NCBI RefSeq assembly: GCF_000733925.1
Contig: NZ_JPOO01000003.1
Coordinates: forward strand, 744,001-808,000
Source: Arenibacter algicola
Lineage (GTDB): Bacteria; Bacteroidota; Bacteroidia; Flavobacteriales; Flavobacteriaceae
DNA length: 64,000 nucleotides
Direction of reading: 5' to 3'
Of the stretch, positions 44,265 through 53,448 are shown piece by piece (positions within the stretch are counted from its first letter, which is position 1; each line of letters opens with the position of its first letter). The position numbers and the translations under genes were made by a program. A model generated the notes under the pieces. The model was not told where the DNA came from. It searched no databases and was given only the letters and a program-made list of their open reading frames with translations.

Positions 44265-46241
44265 CTAATAGGATAACAAATTTAAAAGCTCCTGTCCAAA
44301 TCTTTCTTTGGGCAAATAATTATTTTCCAAATTTTTGGAAAAAGGAATGGGCGTCTCCAAACTGGCAACCCGTTTTACAGGTGCATCCAAGAACTCAAAA
44401 CAGTTTTCCACCACCAAAGCGCAAATGTCACTGGCCACACCCCCAAACAAACTATCCTCTTGTAAAATAATAAGTTTGCCTGTTTTTTTTACAGAGGTAT
44501 AAATTGCATCCATATCCATGGGCTGCAAGGTCCTTAAATCAATCAGATCGGCCTTTATATCGGGATTGTCATTTAGTGACTCCAGTGCCCAATGCACACC
44601 CAAGCCATAGGAAACCACAGTAATATCCGCACCTTCCCTCAATAGGGATGCCTTACCAAAAGGCAGCGTATAATAATCCTCGGGCACGTCTTGGTAAATA
44701 TTCCTATAAAGTCCTTTATGTTCAAAAAACAATACCGGATTGGGATCATTGATGGAAGTGGCCAAAAGGCCCTTTGCATCATATGGAAAGGCCGGATAGA
44801 CCACTTTTAATCCCGGAGTCTTTGTAAACCAAGCTTCATTGGTCTGTGAATGAAAAGGTCCAGCCCCCATCCCTGCCCCACAGGGCATCCGTATAACAAC
44901 ATCTGCATGTTCACCCCAACGGTAATGTACTTTGGCCAAATAGTTTACCACAGGATTAAATCCTGTACTTACAAAGTCGGCAAACTGCATTTCCACTACC
45001 GATTTCACTCCGTTTATGGAAAGGCCCATTGCGGCAGAAACCACTGCCGATTCACATATTGGGGTATTCCGGACACGGTCCTTTCCAAAAGCCTCCACAA
45101 AACCCTCGGTAATCTTAAACACTCCGCCATAATCTGCAATATCCTGCCCCATAACCACGAGGTTTTCGTGCCTTTCCATAGACTGTTTCAATCCTTGGGA
45201 AACCGCATCGATCAACCTAATATTTTTAGTTGTGGAATTATGATTAATCTGCTGATAATCAAACTCTTTATAAACATCCTTTAATTCCTTTGTTTCATCT
45301 ACTTCAATCTCATTCTCCGCAAAGGCTTTTTTTAGATCGTAGTCTATTTCAGCATATATTTCATTTTTAAATGTTTCTATCAAATGGGCCGAAAGAATCT
45401 TTTCCTCCAAAAGAAAGTTTTCAAAATTAACAATGGGATCCTTTTCTTCCCAGGCATCCAACAATTGCTGTGGGACATATTTGGTTCCACTGGCTTCCTC
45501 ATGGCCACGCATTCTAAATGTTCTAAATTCCAACAAAACGGGCCTAGGGTTTTTCCGCATACTATTACAAATAAAATCGACCTGGGAATATACTTCCAAA
45601 ATATTGTTGCCCTCTACGATATGCGATTCCATTCCGTAACCTATCCCTTTGTCCGCCAAATTTTCACATCTGTATTGCTCGTTTGTCGGGGTAGACAATC
45701 CATAACCGTTGTTCTCTATACAAAATAGAACAGGCAAATCCCATACCGCAGCAAGATTTAAGGCCTCATGGAAATCGCCCTCGCTTGTCCCCCCCTCTCC
45801 CGTAAAAACTGCAGTTACCTTATTATTCTGTTTCAGAAGGTCTGCAAGGGCTATCCCGTCGGCTACCCCCAACTGTGGACCCAAATGGGATATCATCCCT
45901 ACAATTTTATATTCTTGGGTACCAAAGTGAAAACTTCTGTCCCTACCATTGGTAAAGCCATTGCCTTTACCCTGCCATTGGGAGAAAAGTCGGTGTAAAG
46001 GTATATTTCTTGTGGTAAAAACACCAAGATTGCGGTGCATGGGCAAGATGTATTCATCAGGCCTTAAGGCACTGGTAACCCCTACCGCTATTGCTTCCTG
46101 TCCTATGCCACTAAACCATTTGCTTATTTTTCCCTGGCGTAGAAGAATCAACATTTTCTCCTCTATCAAACGTGGTTTAAGCATCCGTTGATAAAGTTTC
46201 AGTTGCATGGCCTTATCAACACTATCTCCTTTATATTGCAT
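44265..46241 (-). CDS. 2-oxoacid dehydrogenase E1, fused alpha and beta subunits
   Basis: 658 residues. The alpha part (about 1-310) holds the thiamine diphosphate motif GEGGTSEGDFHEALNLAAVW to ENNGYG; the beta part (about 345-658) begins LIDAVSQGLKQS and has GQDIADYGG and CESAVVSAAMGLSI. The fused form is usual in flavobacteria for branched-chain or pyruvate-type dehydrogenases. E2 and E3 are not nearby. It is the first gene of an operon with a histidine kinase and sigma-54 activator. Branched-chain 2-oxoacids are the likely substrates, but pyruvate cannot be excluded. Confidence 0.93.
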   Translation of the reverse strand: MQYKGDSVDKAMQLKLYQRMLKPRLIEEKMLILLRQGKISKWFSGIGQEAIAVGVTSALRPDEYILPMHRNLGVFTTRNIPLHRLFSQWQGKGNGFTNGRDRSFHFGTQEYKIVGMISHLGPQLGVADGIALADLLKQNNKVTAVFTGEGGTSEGDFHEALNLAAVWDLPVLFCIENNGYGLSTPTNEQYRCENLADKGIGYGMESHIVEGNNILEVYSQVDFICNSMRKNPRPVLLEFRTFRMRGHEEASGTKYVPQQLLDAWEEKDPIVNFENFLLEEKILSAHLIETFKNEIYAEIDYDLKKAFAENEIEVDETKELKDVYKEFDYQQINHNSTTKNIRLIDAVSQGLKQSMERHENLVVMGQDIADYGGVFKITEGFVEAFGKDRVRNTPICESAVVSAAMGLSINGVKSVVEMQFADFVSTGFNPVVNYLAKVHYRWGEHADVVIRMPCGAGMGAGPFHSQTNEAWFTKTPGLKVVYPAFPYDAKGLLATSINDPNPVLFFEHKGLYRNIYQDVPEDYYTLPFGKASLLREGADITVVSYGLGVHWALESLNDNPDIKADLIDLRTLQPMDMDAIYTSVKKTGKLIILQEDSLFGGVASDICALVVENCFEFLDAPVKRVASLETPIPFSKNLENNYLPKERFGQELLNLLSY

Positions 46242-46338
46242 GTTATGTTTTTATTCTTTTTGGCTTAAATAATTTATAAATGTAACAAAACAGAAAAACA
46301 AAGTCGAATAATATTTCAAGAAGATTGGCCATATTTAT

Positions 46339-46346
46339 TAACTTTG
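46339..46346 (+). promoter_or_regulatory. Candidate Bacteroidota -7 box (TAACTTTG)
   Basis: TAnnTTTG match 16 bp upstream of the oxygenase start at 46362. It supports that start over an in-frame TTG at 46344. Confidence 0.45.
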
Positions 46347-46361
46347 ATTTTATTAAAAATA

Positions 46362-47318
46362 ATGATGATGAGTGCAATACCAAGTGTAAATCTTGAAGAT
46401 TTTATATCCAACGATAAAAATAGAAAAGAAAAATTCATAAAAGAGATAGGAAGTGCCTTCGAGAATATTGGATTCGTAGCATTAAGTGGTCATTTTTTGT
46501 CCGAAAAATTGGTAGACGATCTGTATTCCGAAATCAAGAAATTTTTCCACCTACCACAAGAAGTCAAGGATAAATATGAAATTCCAGGGATTGGGGGACA
46601 AAGGGGATATACTTCTTTTGGTAAAGAACATGCCAAAGGAAAAAAAGAAGGGGATTTAAAGGAATTTTGGCATTTTGGCCAGTATGTAGAAAATAACCCA
46701 AAATTGGAAAAGGAATATCCTGCCAATGTAGAGGTCCAAGAGTTGGCTGATTTTAATGCCACCGGTAAGGAAACCTATAAAATGTTGGAAAAAACGGCAA
46801 AGTACGTTTTGCGTGCACTTGCCCTTCATTTAGACTTGGAGGAAACCTATTTTGACGATTATATTAAAAATGGAAATTCCATTTTAAGACCAATACATTA
46901 CCCCCCCATAAAGGATGAACCAAAAAATGCCGTTAGAGCTGCTGCCCATGGGGATATTAATTTAATTACCCTTTTAATGGGAGCCCATGGAAAGGGACTA
47001 CAGGTAAAAAACCACGACGGGGAATGGGTAGATGCAATTGCCCGGCCAGATCAATTGATGATCAACGTGGGGGATATGCTTTCCCGTTTAACCAATAATA
47101 AATTAAAATCTACCATTCACCAGGTGGTAAATCCCCCCAGGGAACTATGGGGTACTTCCAGGTATTCCGTACCGTTTTTTATGCATCCCATTAGCGAAAT
47201 GCCTTTAAATTGTTTAGAGAATTGTGTGGATAGGGACCATCCAAAACAATTTGAGGACATTACAGCTGGCGAGTTTTTGCATGAAAGACTGATCGACTTA
47301 GGCCTAATTACGAAGTAG
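46362..47318 (+). CDS. 2OG-Fe(II) dioxygenase (isopenicillin N synthase-like)
   Basis: 318 residues from ATG 46362; two further ATGs follow at once, so the start is uncertain by six bases. The N-terminal DIOX_N domain (IPSVNLEDFIS...) precedes the double-stranded beta-helix. The Fe ligands are His and Asp in AAHGDINLITLL and a distal His in STIHQVVNPP; the 2OG-binding Arg is in SRYSVPFF. Homologues in flavobacteria are common but no substrate is known. Single gene with its own promoter. Confidence 0.9.
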   Translation: MMMSAIPSVNLEDFISNDKNRKEKFIKEIGSAFENIGFVALSGHFLSEKLVDDLYSEIKKFFHLPQEVKDKYEIPGIGGQRGYTSFGKEHAKGKKEGDLKEFWHFGQYVENNPKLEKEYPANVEVQELADFNATGKETYKMLEKTAKYVLRALALHLDLEETYFDDYIKNGNSILRPIHYPPIKDEPKNAVRAAAHGDINLITLLMGAHGKGLQVKNHDGEWVDAIARPDQLMINVGDMLSRLTNNKLKSTIHQVVNPPRELWGTSRYSVPFFMHPISEMPLNCLENCVDRDHPKQFEDITAGEFLHERLIDLGLITK

Positions 47319-47394
47319 ATTAGAAGTAATCAAAACTTAATAATAGCCTAGAACGTGAACTATTTTTAGTATTAACAATTTAACCTTGGACACT

Positions 47395-48000
47395 ATGAAA
47401 AAAGTAATTTTACCAGTCGTATTATTGGCGGTTATGGCATTTGGAGTAGTTAAATCTACGCTGACAGACGCCGAACGGGAATTTGCCGTAAAAGAATTGA
47501 CAAAATCCCATGATCATTTTTTAAATACTTTGGAGGGTTTAAATGAAGCGCAACTCAATTACAAGATAACGGATGATTCCTGGTCCATTGCCGAGTGTGC
47601 GGAGCATATTGCAATTTCAGAAAATATGATCTTTGGTATGCTTCAGGGTACTTTGGCCAATGAGCCAGACCCTTCCAAACGTGCAGAAGTAAAAGTTTCT
47701 GATGAGGGATTAATTGCCATGATAGAAGACCGCAGCAACAAAGTAAAAACTAGCGAGCCTTTTGAACCCTCTGGGAAATATGGCAGTTTTGAAGAAACAG
47801 TGGAGGAATTTAAAACCAAGAGGAAAGAACATATAGAATATGTTAAAAGTACTCAGGACGACCTTCGAAACCGATACCAACAACTTCCTTTTGGGACCGT
47901 TGATGCCTATCAAATACTTTTGTTTATGTCCGGTCATACGGAAAGACATATTAAGCAGATGGAGGAAGTAATGGACGACGAAGACTTTCCAATGGATTAA
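47395..48000 (+). CDS. Exported DinB-family protein
   Basis: 201 residues from ATG 47395 (MKKVILPVVLL); a TTG nine bases upstream is unlikely. Residues 1-20 look like a signal peptide. The DinB four-helix bundle is seen with metal ligands in AEHIAIS and SGHTERHIKQM. DinB-like proteins are metal-dependent thiol transferases or hydrolases. Export of a DinB fold is less usual than the cytosolic form. Confidence 0.85.
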   Translation: MKKVILPVVLLAVMAFGVVKSTLTDAEREFAVKELTKSHDHFLNTLEGLNEAQLNYKITDDSWSIAECAEHIAISENMIFGMLQGTLANEPDPSKRAEVKVSDEGLIAMIEDRSNKVKTSEPFEPSGKYGSFEETVEEFKTKRKEHIEYVKSTQDDLRNRYQQLPFGTVDAYQILLFMSGHTERHIKQMEEVMDDEDFPMD

Positions 48001-48020
48001 ATAACATCTAAATCAAAATG

Positions 48021-48064
48021 ACCCATTCCGACCAAAATCCCAATTTGTGAAGGATGGGTTTTGA
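48021..48064 (+). terminator. Possible intrinsic terminator after dinB-like gene
   Basis: ACCCATTCC at 48021-48029 can pair with GGATGGGT at 48052-48059 (one bulge), followed by a T-rich TTGATTTT. Weak: the loop is long. Confidence 0.4.
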
Positions 48065-48109
48065 TTTTGGCGTTGAAATACTATTTTAGCATAATTTTTA
48101 AAATTTACA

Positions 48110-48439
48110 ATGGACTTAAAGGATCAATTGAAGAATCTATTTCCGGATCATGAGCCAACAGAGGATGAGCAGAAAAAAGATGTTGAAAATGAAATTTGGT
48201 TGCAGGAAGAACCTATTATTTGCAAGTATGAAAAAAGAAAGGGAAAACCAATAACCATATTGGAGGGGTACACCGGAGCAGACGAAGATTTTAAAAAATT
48301 AGCCAAGGAACTTAAAACCAAACTTAGTGTAGGCGGAAGTTTTAAGGATGATTCTATAATTATTCAAGGAGATTATAGAGATAAAATAATGAAAATATTA
48401 CAGGAAAAAGGATTTAAAGTAAAACGCGTTGGAGGTTAG
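48110..48439 (+). CDS. yciH: SUI1/eIF1-like translation factor, YciH
   Basis: 109 residues. The SUI1 domain fills the C-terminal two thirds: KRKGKPITILEGYTG, KKLAKELKTKLSVGGSFKD, IIIQGDYRDKIMKILQEKGF and a terminal KRVGG. It is a bacterial eIF1 homologue that acts in translation start-site fidelity in some species. It is followed 73 bp later by DUF1835 on the same strand. Confidence 0.9.
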   Translation: MDLKDQLKNLFPDHEPTEDEQKKDVENEIWLQEEPIICKYEKRKGKPITILEGYTGADEDFKKLAKELKTKLSVGGSFKDDSIIIQGDYRDKIMKILQEKGFKVKRVGG

Positions 48440-48512
48440 ATTTTTGTTAATTATTTTCTGATATTAAGATAAAACACTACTTTTATTAGCCACAACCTAA
48501 ACCACCATTACA

Positions 48513-49445
48513 ATGAGTTCCCAATTACACATAACAAACGGTGATATACTCACCAATAAATTGAACACCCTTAAATTGGAAGGGGATATTATTACCTGGC
48601 GTGAAATGTTATGTGAAGGTAAGACCGAAACCAATGTTGGCAGCGAATCATTTTGGAAAACCAGGTTCGAGTTTTTAAATAAGAACTATAAGATTTCCAA
48701 AACGTGGTTTATTGATAAGACTTTAAAAGAATACCGCACCCTCTGTAACCACAAACAGGAAGACCGTATTGTACTTTGGTTCGATTTCGATCTTTTTGAT
48801 CAAATAAATATGTTGGCGGTAATTAGCTGGTTAAAGACCCATAGGCCTTATGCCGAAATATCTTTGGTATCCAGTGAAGGAGAAGAAGATTCCTTGGATA
48901 TATTAGGACTAGGAGAATTAACCGATGAGCAATTACGAAAATTATACACCAATCGTACTCTTTTAACTCAGGACGATATAGAATACGCCGATTATGTTTG
49001 GCAGTTGTACTGTAGCGACAACCCCATTAGATTGGAAAACCTTAAGGATTTTGACAGTTTTCAGTTCTCCCACCTTTCCGGTGCTATAGAAGCCCACCTG
49101 ATGCGTTTCCCAACCATTAGAAACGGTCTCAATGAAGTAGAAAACAATATATTGCGCTTGGCACGCAGTGCCAAACCAAAGACCAAACTGGAATTATTGA
49201 ACACGGTCTTGAGAAACCAAGGGCGTTATGGTTTTGGCGATACCCAATACGAGCGTGTAATAACCAAGTTAAAACCTCTTTTTACCAATTTAAGTCCTGT
49301 TAAACTTTCAAAAAAAGGTATGGAAATCCTGGAAGGAAAAACCAGCTACTACTCCTGTATCCAAGAAAATGATGCCTATTTAGGCGGTGCCTTAAAATAT
49401 AATTTCCTCTATAACTCTGAAACGAACCGCATACTAAAATTGTAA
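48513..49445 (+). CDS. DUF1835 domain protein
   Basis: 310 residues. Opens LHITNGDILTNKLNTLKLEGDIITWRE, the DUF1835 signature, and a helical C-terminal region follows. No catalytic motif is evident. Function unknown. It ends one base before the nucleoside phosphorylase ATG, so the two are coupled. Confidence 0.82.
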   Translation: MSSQLHITNGDILTNKLNTLKLEGDIITWREMLCEGKTETNVGSESFWKTRFEFLNKNYKISKTWFIDKTLKEYRTLCNHKQEDRIVLWFDFDLFDQINMLAVISWLKTHRPYAEISLVSSEGEEDSLDILGLGELTDEQLRKLYTNRTLLTQDDIEYADYVWQLYCSDNPIRLENLKDFDSFQFSHLSGAIEAHLMRFPTIRNGLNEVENNILRLARSAKPKTKLELLNTVLRNQGRYGFGDTQYERVITKLKPLFTNLSPVKLSKKGMEILEGKTSYYSCIQENDAYLGGALKYNFLYNSETNRILKL

Positions 49446-49446
49446 A

Positions 49447-50313
49447 ATGAAAATTGGTTCTTCAGAGCTAATCCTAAACGCAGACCAAAGCGTATATCAT
49501 CTTAATTTATTACCCCAAGACCTAGCAGACACCGTAATTACCGTTGGAGATCCCGATAGGGTAAAGCGCGTTTCCCAGTTTTTTGATAAGATCGACTTAA
49601 AAAAAGGAAAACGGGAATTCCTGACCCATACGGGATGGCTGAACAACAAGCGTATATCCGTAATTTCAACCGGTATCGGCACGGACAATATAGACATTGT
49701 CCTAAATGAACTGGATGCCCTGGTCAACATTGATTTTGAAACCAGGACCGTAAAAAAAGATAAAACCCGATTGGATATTATTAGAATAGGGACTTCTGGA
49801 GCCATTCAGCCCGATATTCCCGTAGATTCCTTTTTGATAAGCGAATACGCCATTGGCCTGGACAGTCTTTTGCATTTTTACGACAGTGTACATATTCAAC
49901 ACCCAGAAATTCAGGAAGCATTTTTAAAGCACACCAAATGGCTGAAAGAAAAGTCTAGCCCCTATGTGGTAGCATATGACAAAGACTTGGGAGCCCAGTT
50001 CGTCTCGGACAATATGCAACTTGGATTTACCGCTACAAATGTTGGGTTCTACGGGCCTCAGGGCAGAAGTTTACGATTAAAATTGGAAGATGACAACATG
50101 AATGCCAAACTGGCCAGTTTTAACTACAAAAATAAACGCATTACCAATTTGGAAATGGAGACCTCCGGCATTTATGGCTTGGCAAAGTTATTGGGTCACA
50201 GGGCCGTTTCCTTAAACTGTATTTTGGCAAATAGGCCAAACGGACAGTTTTCATCAAGACCGGATTTGGCGATAGACGAACTGATAAAATATGCCCTGAA
50301 CAAGATAGCCTAA
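49447..50313 (+). CDS. Nucleoside phosphorylase (uridine/purine family)
   Basis: 288 residues. Phosphate- and nucleoside-binding motifs GDPDRVKR (about 33-40), STGIGTDN, RIGTSGAIQPDIP and the ribose-binding NLEMETSGIYGLA are seen, as in Udp/DeoD-type enzymes that cleave nucleosides with phosphate for salvage. It is longer than E. coli Udp (253) by an insert around 90-130. Coupled to DUF1835. Purine or pyrimidine preference cannot be read. Confidence 0.92.
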   Translation: MKIGSSELILNADQSVYHLNLLPQDLADTVITVGDPDRVKRVSQFFDKIDLKKGKREFLTHTGWLNNKRISVISTGIGTDNIDIVLNELDALVNIDFETRTVKKDKTRLDIIRIGTSGAIQPDIPVDSFLISEYAIGLDSLLHFYDSVHIQHPEIQEAFLKHTKWLKEKSSPYVVAYDKDLGAQFVSDNMQLGFTATNVGFYGPQGRSLRLKLEDDNMNAKLASFNYKNKRITNLEMETSGIYGLAKLLGHRAVSLNCILANRPNGQFSSRPDLAIDELIKYALNKIA

Positions 50314-50446
50314 AGTTACAATAGTTAAAAAGACAATTAATTGAATGTAAGTGCTTTAATATGTGCTATATATACCAAAAATTAAAAACATCATTATAGC
50401 CGGCACTCCTAATTAATTGACAAACCAGATAAAAATAATTGATTTG

Positions 50447-51298
50447 AAAAATGTAAATATCATAGGTGTTCCCGAACACTTTAATTTTCCCTGGCAATTA
50501 GCCATAGAAGAAGGCGCCTTCGGAGCCCGTGGAATAAACCTAAATTGGACAGATATCCCGGAAGGAACCGGTAAAATGGCTCAATTATTAAAAGATAACG
50601 AAACCGATCTGGCAATTATTTTGACCGAAGGGATCGTAAAAAGTATAAGCGAAGGGAATCCCTCGAAAATAGTTCAGGAATATATAGCTACTCCCCTCTT
50701 ATGGGGCATCCACGTAGCTGCCAAAAGTAATTATAAGACCTTGGCCCATCTAAAAGACAAAACCGCAGCTATAAGTAGGTATGGGAGTGGCAGCCATCTA
50801 ATGGCATACGTAAACGCACAAAACCAAGGTTGGAACACCCAAGATTTAAAATTTGAGGTAATCGACAATTTAAATGGTGCGGTGGCCAGTTTAACAGAGG
50901 GCAAGGCCGATTATTTTATGTGGGAGCGTTTTACTACAAAACCCTTGGTTGATCAAGGAGTATTTAGAAGAATTACAGACTGCCCAACCCCATGGCCTTG
51001 CTTCGTTATTGCCGCAACGGATAAGTTTATCACCGAAAATCCCGGAACCTTGAAACATATATTGGACATCATCAATATATATACCTCCGATTTTAAACGG
51101 ATTCCCAGTATAGACCGGACCTTGGCCAACACTTATAACCAGCAACTGGAAGATATTGAACATTGGCTATCCCTAACGGAATGGGGACAAAATAATATCA
51201 GTAAAAAGAATTTGGAATTGGTACAAAACACCTTAAAGGACTTGAAGCTTATTGAAAAGATAACCCCAAGCAAGGAGATATTGTATAAGGGAACTTAA
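50447..51298 (+). CDS. Cytosolic substrate-binding-like protein (SsuA/NMT1 fold)
   Basis: 283 residues from the TTG at 50447 (KNVNIIGVPEHFNFPWQ); another TTG at 50417 is possible. It has the fold of periplasmic binding proteins for sulfonates/thiamine precursors (VPEHFNFPW...EEGAFGARGINLNW, DTAISRYGSGSHL, GKADYFMWE) but no signal peptide and no ABC permease or ATPase nearby. It may act as a cytosolic ligand sensor or enzyme. It follows the nucleoside phosphorylase by 134 bp. Confidence 0.8.
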   Translation, partial: KNVNIIGVPEHFNFPWQLAIEEGAFGARGINLNWTDIPEGTGKMAQLLKDNETDLAIILTEGIVKSISEGNPSKIVQEYIATPLLWGIHVAAKSNYKTLAHLKDKTAAISRYGSGSHLMAYVNAQNQGWNTQDLKFEVIDNLNGAVASLTEGKADYFMWERFTTKPLVDQGVFRRITDCPTPWPCFVIAATDKFITENPGTLKHILDIINIYTSDFKRIPSIDRTLANTYNQQLEDIEHWLSLTEWGQNNISKKNLELVQNTLKDLKLIEKITPSKEILYKGT

Positions 51299-51334
51299 AA
51301 AGGGACAAACAGATTTTTTTTGATTTCTGGTCGC

Positions 51335-51751
51335 CTACTCGTAAAAATAGGTTTGGATTATACTTCTAAAATTGATATCCGACAAAGGTTTCTGAAGACA
51401 TTCCTTAACACGTGGATTGGCCAAGGCCCTGTAGGTTAATTCCTCAGTACCATTGGCGGTCAATACAGCTATTACAATTTTTTCTTTTTCCTCTTTTCTA
51501 AAAAGTATATCAAAAGCCTCCAAAAATTGCCATCCGTTCATTATCGGCATTTCAATATCCAAAATCAAAAGAAAACTTCCTTGGTCTATATCATTTATGT
51601 TCGCCTCAATAAAATCCAACGCCCTATGACCATCCGTAACAGTATCAATATCCAGGTCAGGAATAAGTTTTTTTAAAAATAGTTTATTGAGCATATTGGT
51701 TGTTCCGTCGTCATCAACCAACAATACCCATTTTAATTTAGTAGAATTCAT
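51335..51751 (-). CDS. Single-domain response regulator (receiver only)
   Basis: 138 residues from ATG 51751 (MNSTKLKWVLLVDDD); an in-frame ATG at 51775 is possible. Acidic pocket VDDD, phospho-acceptor Asp in LLILDIEMP and Lys in CLQKPLSD are present. No output domain, so it probably relays phosphate or binds a partner. No kinase is adjacent. Confidence 0.9.
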   Translation of the reverse strand: MNSTKLKWVLLVDDDGTTNMLNKLFLKKLIPDLDIDTVTDGHRALDFIEANINDIDQGSFLLILDIEMPIMNGWQFLEAFDILFRKEEKEKIVIAVLTANGTEELTYRALANPRVKECLQKPLSDINFRSIIQTYFYE

Positions 51752-51976
51752 TAACCTATTAATATTTAATATCACAAATGCTAGTGTAAGTTTTACAATA
51801 CAATTTCAAAAAAAGTACAAATATAGATTTAGTTAATACTACATTTTCGCTTTTGGACAAAAAAGTAATATAAATGTTCTTTCTAAAACTGAAATTTTGC
51901 AATAAAAAAGGAACCGTTTCTATACTTTATAGCCATATGACAGTTTTGTATAAATCCTAATCCATCAAAATTCAGA

Positions 51977-52642
51977 TTACCAATTAATTGCTTGTCTTCC
52001 ATTTTCCAATAATATTTTGTTGGTTTTACTAAAATGCCTGTTCCCAAACCAATACCCTCTATTGGCACTCAAGGGAGAAGGATGTCCGGAAGTCAAAATG
52101 TAATGTTTTTCCGTATTGATCAACTTGGCCTTCTTCTTGGCAAAACCTCCCCATAATAAAAATACCAACCCTTCCTTTTCATTGGATAATTTTTGGATAA
52201 CGGTATCCGTAAAATACTCCCATCCCTTATTTTGGTGACTGCCAGCTTCTTGCGCCCGTACTGTTAAGGTGGCGTTCAGTAAAAGAACGCCTTGGTCTGC
52301 CCAATGTTCCAAATTTCCATTCTCAGGATAAGCTTTGCCCAAATCCGATTCAATTTCCTTAAATATATTGACCAACGAGGGTGGGTGCGCCACGCCCCCG
52401 TTTACGGAAAAACAAAGACCATTGGCCTGATTAGGTCCATGATAAGGATCTTGACCTATAATAACTACTTTGGTTTCTTCTAAGTGACAGTGATTAAAAG
52501 CGGAAAAAATATTATTCTCCTTTGGGTAGCATGTGTGTTTGGCATATTCCTCTTTAACAAAGGCCATAAGAGATTCAAAATAAGGTTTTTTTAACTCGGC
52601 AAGCAAAAGCTTGTGCCAACTATCATGCACACTAAAAGTCAC
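51977..52642 (-). CDS. ung: Uracil-DNA glycosylase
   Basis: 221 residues. Catalytic Asp and water-activating motif GQDPYHGPNQANG, uracil specificity FSVNGG and ATLTVRAQ, and the leucine-loop motif HPSPLSANRG are all present as in family 1 UDG. It removes uracil from DNA in base-excision repair. Monocistronic and convergent with the ECF operon's upstream region. Confidence 0.97.
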   Translation of the reverse strand: MTFSVHDSWHKLLLAELKKPYFESLMAFVKEEYAKHTCYPKENNIFSAFNHCHLEETKVVIIGQDPYHGPNQANGLCFSVNGGVAHPPSLVNIFKEIESDLGKAYPENGNLEHWADQGVLLLNATLTVRAQEAGSHQNKGWEYFTDTVIQKLSNEKEGLVFLLWGGFAKKKAKLINTEKHYILTSGHPSPLSANRGYWFGNRHFSKTNKILLENGRQAINW

Positions 52643-52781
52643 TTATGATTTCATTTTATAATTGTTAAACAAAGAATTGATACCTTTCTGCAAGGAATAA
52701 AATCAAAAATAGTTAAAAAATAAAAATAATTTTCTTTAAAAGGTGATAACCTAATAAAAAATTACAGTAGTTAAACTTGCT

Positions 52782-52789
52782 TACCTTTG
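52782..52789 (+). promoter_or_regulatory. Candidate Bacteroidota -7 box (TACCTTTG)
   Basis: TAnnTTTG match 63 bp upstream of the ECF sigma ATG. No strong TTG at the -33 distance. Confidence 0.4.
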
Positions 52790-52851
52790 CTTTTAGTCAT
52801 AAAAAATAATAAAGCCATAAATAAACCATTTTCAATTTCTATAGTCCTATA

Positions 52852-53415
52852 ATGGAACTTAAGTCCAAAATGTTGATTGCGGAAGAAACTTTAGTAATAC
52901 AATTAAAGCAAAAGGACCATCAGGCCAAGGCTTTTGAGGTGTTGGTGAGCACTTACAAGGAACGTCTGTATTGGCATATAAGACGAATTGTATTAAACCA
53001 TGATGACACCGATGATGTATTGCAGAATACCTTTATAAAGGTTTTCAGAAATATCGATAGCTTTAAGGGTGACAGTAAATTATACTCCTGGATGTATAGA
53101 ATAGCCACCAATGAGGCATTGTCATTTTTAAAATCCAAATCACAAAAATTTAAGATAAATAACGAGAAGTTGATGACCAAGGCAGTTGAAGATTTGAGGG
53201 CCGATGTCTATTTTGAAGGCGATGAAATTCAACTAAAATTACAAATGGCCATAGCAACACTTCCTGAAAAGCAAAAATTAATATTTAATATGAAATATTT
53301 TCAGGAGATGAAGTATGAAGAAATTTCAGAGATTTTAGAGACCTCCGTAGGTGGATTAAAAGCCTCCTATCATTTGGCATCAAAAAAGATCGAAGCTTTT
53401 TTGAAAGAAAATTAA
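52852..53415 (+). CDS. ECF-type RNA polymerase sigma factor
   Basis: 187 residues. Region 2 (LYWHIRRIVLNHDDTDDVLQNTFIKVFRN and LYSWMYRIATNEALSFL) and region 4 (LPEKQKLIFNMKYFQEMKYEEISEILETSVGGLKASYH) are both present. An ATG at 52870 (MLIAEET) is an alternative start. It is followed 33 bp later by a probable anti-sigma gene and then a Spy-like protein, forming a typical envelope-stress operon. Confidence 0.93.
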   Translation: MELKSKMLIAEETLVIQLKQKDHQAKAFEVLVSTYKERLYWHIRRIVLNHDDTDDVLQNTFIKVFRNIDSFKGDSKLYSWMYRIATNEALSFLKSKSQKFKINNEKLMTKAVEDLRADVYFEGDEIQLKLQMAIATLPEKQKLIFNMKYFQEMKYEEISEILETSVGGLKASYHLASKKIEAFLKEN

Positions 53416-53448
53416 ACCTTTTATATTGTTCAAGGTCAAACTATTGAA

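Noticed and set aside
51883..52068. 61-residue minus-strand ORF
   Set aside because: It overlaps the 3' end of ung in another frame and has no independent support.
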